Part shown: piece after piece, positions 60,801-64,000 of the stretch | Layout: each line of letters opens with the position of its first letter | Position numbering within the stretch: position 1 is the first letter of the stretch | Source: an uncultured Roseburia sp. | GTDB taxonomy: Bacteria; Bacillota; Clostridia; Lachnospirales; Lachnospiraceae | DNA: 64,000 bases | Direction: 5' to 3' | Assembly (NCBI GenBank): GCA_947383215.1 | Contig: CANDCP010000009.1 | Location: 1-64,000 of the forward strand | The notes under the pieces: generated by a model | Told to the model about the DNA's origin: nothing | The model's input: only the letters and a program-made list of their open reading frames with translations | Database searches by the model: none | Made by a program: the position numbers and the translations under genes

Positions 60801-63800
60801 AGATACCGTAGCGCAAATAAAAAAAGAGGTGGCGCCCGTCTTTGAATCGCTTGGAAGCGCATATCAGGAAATTTTTACTGCCGACGGCTTTACGCTTGAA
60901 AATGTCGATACCGATATGCTATCCGGCCTTACGGACGCTTTTAGCGGGCTGGAGAATTTTGACACTTCTGAGCTGGAGGAGCTATTTGCCATCCTAACCG
61001 CCTCCGATTCAACGGCAGATGAAGTGCAACAAGCATTTAACGATGTGGCATCTTCCTATCTTTACAGTACAGATACCTTAGAAAACTTGAATGACGAGAC
61101 TGCGGATACGATTGCAAAGCTGCTTGAAGAACTTCATGTTGAAAACGCACAGGAACTCGTACAGAAAGCCCTTGCAGGACAGAACTCACAACTTGCCGCA
61201 CAAAAAGATTACCTTGCGCAATATTCAAAACAACTTTCAGACGCTACTTTTCTGGAACAATCCGAATTTATTCTGGCAGGCATCGAAGCAGGCTCTTACA
61301 GTGAAGAACTTGCTTATCTTCAAGTACAGAAATACCTTTGCGGGCAGACTTCTCTCTCCAGCATGGAAGACGTCGACGCCCTTCTCGAACTTGCTGAAGC
61401 CGCTGGCATCACAAGCAAATCCATCGGCCGACTGGCTGGTTTAAAGGCTGAATATGATAAGGCGGTGGCAAGTGGAAATTCCAGCCAGGCACTGTATATT
61501 GCAAATGAAATGCAAAAACATCCTAATGAAGTCAAAGAAGATATATCCAGTATAAAGTTCCAAGAAAAAAAGCCCAAAGCGCCTGCTTCTCCCAAATCCC
61601 CGGCTCCTTCCGCCGCCTCCTCCCAGACCCAGACCGAGACGGCCGAAACCTTTAACTTTGTTGAAACGCTCCTCTCCCGCCTCTCTTCGGCCTTTGACAA
61701 GGCAAAAAAACTGGCCGAAAACACTTTTATATCGGCTAATAAACGCGCAAAAGCGTACGGAGATACTCTCGATATCGTAACCAAACAGATCGATGCACAG
61801 CAACAGGCGTACCGTACCTATATGGACAAGGCGAACGCGGTGAATCTGGATGAGACATGGGCCGCTAAAGTGCGGGACGGCAGCATAGATATCTCGGAAG
61901 TGTCTGATCCCGTCCTAAAACAGAAAATTAAAGATTACCAGACCTGGTATGAAAAAGCGCTTGCCTGCGATAAGGCGCTTGGAGATTTAAAGAAAACGCA
62001 GACCGAGCTGACGCAGGCAAAGTTGGAATTAAACATCAGCCGCTACCAAAACCTCGCCGAGAAGGCCTCTGGCAAAAACGACCGTCTGAGCGCATGGATT
62101 AGCTTAAAAGAAAGCTTCGGCGGCTCTGCCAATGTCAGAAATTATAATTCCATGAACAATCAGAATGTCTCGCAAATTAAATATATCCAACAGCAAAACA
62201 AGGAACTTAAAAATCTTCAAAAAACCGTTGAAAAGGGTTCTGACGCATGGTACGACTATGACAAACAAATCAATGACAATAAGACTTCCATGTATAAATT
62301 AAAGCAGGAGATTATGGAAAACGCCAAAGCCGCCGCCGCGCTTGCAAAGGAAACGGCGCAAAAGAAAATCGAAAAATATGATAGCCAGGATGAGCAGACA
62401 GACGCCAAAATAGCGAACGCCTCCTCCTCTTCGGATAAGAACTCTCTGATCGACGATAAGATTTCCAATCTTGACAAGCGGCAAAACGCATACAATAAGG
62501 CCGTTGCCACGGATACGAAGCGGTTCGATAGGGCGAAGTCAACGCTCAATGAATTTAAAAGCACAAAGAAAAATAAAGCGCTCCTAAAAAAGATAAAGAA
62601 GTATACGAAAAATGGCGAACCGATTCCTCCCAAGCTTTTAGAACAGGCCTCAAAACTCTCAGACAACGGAAAACTTTATAAGGCATGCGCAAACTATAAC
62701 GCGCGCTTAGAGGCTCTGACTTCTGATAAGGAAACCGCAGAACTGTTCCGCGAGACGTCGTTAAAAGAAAAAAAGGAGTTTGCCTTAGAGCAGTTTCACA
62801 ATATCTCAGACGAGTACGACAAAAAAGTTTCGCTTCTAAATCACCAGACCGGGGCGATCGACAACCAGATTTCTGAGACGGAAGCTTCCGGCAGAAAGGC
62901 GAACCGCTCATTCTATGACGCAAAGAAATCCATGAATCAGCAAAAGCTTGCGACGCTGACCGCCCAAAAAGAAGCGCTGACGAAAAACCTCTCCAATATT
63001 GCGTTCGGAACCGACGAATGGTATGAAGCCGTGGATACGATAGAGCAGCTGACCGCCTCTATCTCAGAATGCAAAACGGAGACTTACGAGTTAAATAACG
63101 CAATAAATGAGCTCTATTTTGACGAGTTTTACAGTATCTCCGACGCAATCGACAGAATGACCTCCGAACAGGATATGCTAAGAAGCCTGATTGCGCATGA
63201 GAAAAACTTTGACGAAGATACCGGCAAATTTACAGAGGCCGGACTTGCAAACCTTGGCTCCCTCTCGGCAAATTATTACGCGGCAAAGGAAAAACAGGAC
63301 AATGACGCCGAAATGTTCCAAAAGCTGCAGAAAATAAAAGAATCCGGCTCGCTAAGCGACGGCGAATTAACCTTCAATTCTATGGAAGATCTGGACGCTA
63401 AAATTAACGAGGTCTACACAAAATGGCAGGAAGATATCAAGAGTACCTACGACCTGGAAACCGCCATTTCCGATTTTATGAAAGAAAAATATCAGGCCGA
63501 GCTGGATGCGCTCAATAACCTGATTTCCGCGAAAAAGGAATCTCTTCAGGCTGAAAAAGACCTTCACTCTTACCAGAAATCCATCAGTGAAAAGACAGAG
63601 AATATTTCCCGGCTGAAAAAGCGAATTGCCGCCTACTCGGGCGATACCTCGCAGGAGGGGCTTGCAAAGCTGCAAAAGCTTCAGGTTGAACTGAATGAAA
63701 AACAAAAAGACCTTCGGGAAACGGAATACGACAAATTCATTTCCGATCAGGAAGAAATGCTGAATAAGCTGTATCAGGAATATGAAGATATCTCCACGAA

Positions 63801-64000
63801 AAAGACGGATGATTTTATGAATCTGGTAAGGGAAGGCTTAAATATCGCCAACAGCAACACCGGCCAGATTTCTACATTCCTGGCTGAAATTGCAAAGAAC
63901 TATGGCTATACCATACAAAATCCCATTTCCGGAGATAAAACGGTACAGGATTCTACTAAAGAAACGGCTGCGCAAAAAGAACAGGCTGCCGGCGCGCAAA
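56955..64000 (+). CDS. Giant tail tape-measure protein, copy 2, intron-split, runs off the window
   Basis: Exon 1 is 56955-57878 (308 residues); exon 2 starts at 58972 (ATATTC) and stays open through 64000, over 1670 codons, so the spliced product exceeds 1980 residues. Exon 1 carries the tape-measure core (GLSVSSLIEQTSAWAQMGYGF). Exon 2 has a hydrophobic segment (GNIVSGLFLSFAVSTVITAI) and very long coiled-coil repeats rich in Lys, Gln and Glu, as expected for a ruler protein setting tail length. The unspliced frame stops 27 bases into the intron, so splicing is needed. The C-terminus is outside the window. Confidence 0.85.
57879..58971 (+). ncRNA. Group I intron, copy 2 (1093 bases)
   Basis: P1: exon GTAGGT (57873-57878) with guide GCCTAC (58024-58029). 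P10: GAATAT (58018-58023) pairs with 3' exon ATATTC (58972-58977); compared with intron 1 the base next to the guide changes from C to T, matching G to A in the exon. P7: GACTTTA (58349-58355) with TAAAGTC (58392-58398). It has an extra hairpin-rich block near 57917-58010 and a shorter P8 than intron 1. One zinc-ribbon gene lies antisense in its 3' part. Exon joining keeps the frame. Confidence 0.88.
58551..58907 (-). CDS. Zinc-ribbon protein inside intron 2
   Basis: 118 residues. N-terminal knuckle CDHCRNPYD...CPKCHKK, a short linker, then the C-terminal ribbon CPYCHSTNTKKISGFSRG...WHCNRCDSDF. It is clearly related to the intron 1 proteins at the C-terminus but diverged at the N-terminus. 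An AGGAGGTATGAG site precedes its ATG, so it seems to be expressed independently of splicing, on the opposite strand. Function unknown. Confidence 0.8.
   Translation of the reverse strand: MEKDIYFCDHCRNPYDVEPDSTGAYICPKCHKKMSYWITEIFDETGKYIRSEVREQPKPSYDMKYITTGVPTIECPYCHSTNTKKISGFSRGFAAGLLGLGSSSLGKQWHCNRCDSDF

Noticed and set aside
52900-64000. Diversity-generating retroelement or CRISPR array among the repeats
   Set aside because: The duplicated segments are long module copies with scattered changes, not adenine-biased template/variable repeats. No reverse transcriptase is present, and no short regularly spaced repeats were seen.

Overview
The window looks like a chromosome segment of an anaerobic Firmicute, most likely Clostridia/Lachnospiraceae. 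Supporting signs are a class III anaerobic ribonucleotide reductase, rubrerythrin, a ribDE-ribBA-ribH operon under an FMN riboswitch, single-chain PurL, a PASTA kinase/PP2C pair, and meso-diaminopimelate-type MurE. This placement is inferred from gene content only.

Positions 1-38,958 are ordinary core genome, almost all on the minus strand: nrdD-nrdG, an OmpR-type response regulator, an SH3/NlpC-P60 hydrolase, a heterodimeric ABC exporter, a lytic transglycosylase, rubrerythrin, an M23-like protein, TrpB, an SseB-like protein, PurL, the riboflavin operon, and the Firmicutes run murE-priA-def-fmt-yugP-rsmB-rlmN-stp-prkC-rsgA-rpe-thiN. Next come a PD-(D/E)XK nuclease/XPD-type helicase fusion, a PH-domain protein and an HPr-like protein.

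From about 39.2 kb to the end of the window lies a phage-derived element. A minus-strand gene encodes a tyrosine-recombinase-like protein that seems to lack catalytic residues; it resembles the integrase-fold repressor MrpR (YopR) of phage SPbeta. It is divergent from a plus-strand operon encoding a 909-residue single-chain RNA polymerase with the DFDGD metal-binding motif (YonO/QDE-1-like). The intergenic switch has two back-to-back promoters whose -35 boxes share one palindromic operator, plus a second operator copy downstream. The polymerase is translationally coupled to a 271-residue Cys-motif protein. After a terminator come tail-type genes (one split by an in-frame TAG, and a tail-tube-like protein), a holin-like protein, an amidase endolysin and small phage genes. 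A hybrid histidine kinase on the opposite strand follows, and then two tape-measure genes. No capsid, portal, terminase or active integrase is visible, so a tail-like particle (tailocin) or a decayed prophage are the leading readings; the rest of the element lies outside the window.

Both tape-measure genes are interrupted at the same codon by group I introns. The splice sites can be fixed from the sequence: 5' exon GTAGGT pairs with internal guide GCCTAC in both, and P10 covaries with each 3' exon. Antisense zinc-ribbon genes lie inside the introns. The first tape-measure gene is truncated. The second has an open 3' exon of more than 5 kb running off the window end. The promoter, first exon and intron are duplicated while the 3' exons have diverged, which suggests shuffling around the intron.
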